From positions 4,092,001-4,156,000 of the forward strand of contig OZ176054.1 of the NCBI GenBank assembly GCA_964247055.1: 64,000 bases of DNA, read 5' to 3'. Both the position numbers and the translations under genes were made by a program. Source of the DNA: Paragordius varius (Eukaryota; Nematomorpha). This document shows, piece by piece, positions 62,253 to 64,000 of this stretch (its first letter is position 1; each line of letters opens with the position of its first letter). The notes below the pieces were generated by a model. It had not been told where the DNA came from, did not search any database, and saw only the letters and a program-made list of their open reading frames with translations.

Positions 62253-64000
62253 GTATAAATTTGCTTATATATAGAATCAATTTTATCGCCATTCTCGCAG
62301 CTATCAAGAATAGCTGCTGGTATTCAGTATACCTCTACATTGTCAGATTTAGAGGTGCGATTTGGATGATAGTGCTATTATATAAAATGAAGATGATCAA
62401 GATATTAATCCCAAGTACCAGTCAGACATAAAAGAAACACGAAGTCAATTTACGGATGGTATATTGAAATTAAATTTAAGATAATTGCAAAGGAATCAAG
62501 TCAAAACGCAAAAACATCCTTAGACATATGAGGATGAATCAACGATTTTTCGATCTAATGAAAATTGTAAAAAATGCTTACGTTGAGAGATTTTATTATC
62601 TTAACTATCCAATATATTAAATTTAAATAATAAATAGCTTAATATTTAATTTATGCATTTTGTCTGATTATAAATTAATAGTTGATTATATATATAAAAA
62701 TCTTTATTTAAAATTTTTGTGGCTTGCATAAGATAAGAAATGTCAATTGTTTAAAAATTAAATATATACAAGTTTCCAAATGGCCTTATACATCATAAAA
62801 AAATGTAAAAATTGTTGTAATAGTTTTAAGAGGTCATTATCAATCATCGTGCGTAAGATTTTATTTGGCCCTTTTTATTCCTATTCTTTTAGATCTTAAA
62901 TGCTCTTCTCCATTAGACAAACACTAATCTTCATCTCATGAACCGGTCTTAAGATCAGATTCATATATTTCTATTTTATCATTTCAATGCTTTGATATGT
63001 TGTATAAAATAGCACAAGATAATATCACTTTGGTTAATTTTGAAAGAGAAAGAATTTTATTACCAAGTATGGGAAATCTTTTCTCAATTTGGCCGAATAT
63101 GCGTTCAATCTACTTTTTGAGTGAATTATATTAAACTTCTTATTTTCACATACACCAGTGGGAATTCTAAATGGTGTTAAAAGCCAGGGGGATATTGCAT
63201 AGCCGCTATCTGCAAGCAAAGATACATTAACTTTAAAGTTTTTGGTTAGCTTTCCAAGCTACTCCATCTAAATATCCTGCTGTCATGCATACCGCACGAT
63301 TTTATATCCAGGCAAGTTATATATTCATTGGCATCGCAGGTCTAGACGTTTATAGAGAATACCTTTGTTTTCTTTTTATATACTCCTCACCAAATTGTCC
63401 TTTTGGTTTGTTTATATAAAAGTAAGTGCAGTTAATGGCTTCAACTATTTCAGGCATTTATATCTCTTTTGCCATATGCTTTTTGCTTGATAAATTTCTT
63501 GCATATTGCTAGGAAATTTGATCCATTCATGTGGGCTTTTGTCACAATTATATTGGATACTTCATCAATAATTTTGCAAACAGTTGTACGGTGCACCCCA
63601 AAAACTAGCCCAATAGTAATTTGATACCATGGATCTGCGAATTTTAAAAAAAATTCTAATTTTTGTCGCGGACTCAGGGCTCCCCCTTTTCTAATCAGGG
63701 AAAAGGTATTTTGTCAAATTTATTTTTTGATTATTAAATCGTCGAATTTGTTTCATTTCAGATATATTAATTCTTTGCGTGTTTTATATTTTTTGTTTCT
63801 AATCAAAGTTCGTGGCGATTCGAACATTTAAAGAATTTCTAAATTTCCACACTGCAGTCCAAATATGCTAGAAAAATCTAAAATATCAGACATAAAAATT
63901 ACTATAACTTTTGCGAGTAAAAAAATTTAAAACTTGAATTTTTATAGTCTATTGAATCTAATAAAAATATTATGATTTCAAAACCGTATTAGCTCTAACT
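62253..64000 (-). mobile_element. PIF/Harbinger copy 3, running off the window
   Basis: Starts within the accessory gene (62253-62590, plus strand, matching 57760-58110), followed by the spacer and by transposase sequence on the minus strand at about 62870-63760 (pieces like LADSGYAISPWLLTPF, then the PGIVEAI, TVCKII and helix-turn-helix region). From 63760 the sequence matches the reverse complement of 54840-55060, upstream of the copy-1 transposase, to the window edge. Several frame breaks; same orientation as copy 2. Confidence 0.8.

Overview
The window is AT-rich nuclear DNA from an animal. It carries split genes whose closest families are metazoan: a cohesin STAG/SCC3 subunit, a voltage-gated calcium channel alpha2/delta subunit, a LUC7-like splicing factor, PRPF38B and the tRNA methyltransferase TRMT11. 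The outstanding trait is intron size. Over twenty introns in four unrelated genes are only 21-31 nt long, while other introns in the same genes run to kilobases and are filled with transposons. Ultrashort introns of this kind are known among animals mainly from dicyemid mesozoans, so a dicyemid-like parasite is a reasonable guess, but the species cannot be named from this window.

Layout. 1-1.1 kb: 3' part of an RTE-type LINE. 1.4-3.7 kb (+): last exons of PRPF38B. 3.7-9.9 kb (-): TRMT11, nine exons, convergent with PRPF38B (stop codons 27 bp apart) and holding a 3.9-kb foldback element in one intron. 9.93-29.3 kb (+): STAG cohesin subunit, 29 exons, start codon only 35 bp from that of TRMT11; its introns hold LINE relics, a second foldback element with 21-bp minisatellites, hAT-like MITEs and a tRNA-type SINE. 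30.4-31.5 kb: decayed mariner. 32.4-39.4 kb (+): calcium channel alpha2/delta, 23 exons. 39.8-40.6 kb: internally deleted hAT. 41.8-43.8 kb: diverged satellite-like array; 44.5-46.0 kb: two copies of a dispersed repeat also found inside PRPF38B. 46.1-53.1 kb (+): LUC7-like gene, seven exons; its fifth intron holds a full-length LINE with one open 1006-residue reading frame, a 16-bp target duplication and a 5' end that folds as an HDV-like self-cleaving ribozyme. 54.6-64 kb: three PIF/Harbinger copies, two of them in inverted orientation, one split by a second LINE with a 17-bp target duplication.

How the genes relate: STAG acts in sister chromatid cohesion and genome folding, TRMT11 modifies G10 of tRNAs, PRPF38B and LUC7L act in the spliceosome (B complex and U1 snRNP), and alpha2/delta traffics calcium channels. 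They do not form a pathway. The tight spacing of neighbours (head-to-head TRMT11/STAG, tail-to-tail PRPF38B/TRMT11) and the minimal introns point to a compacted genome later re-expanded by transposons.
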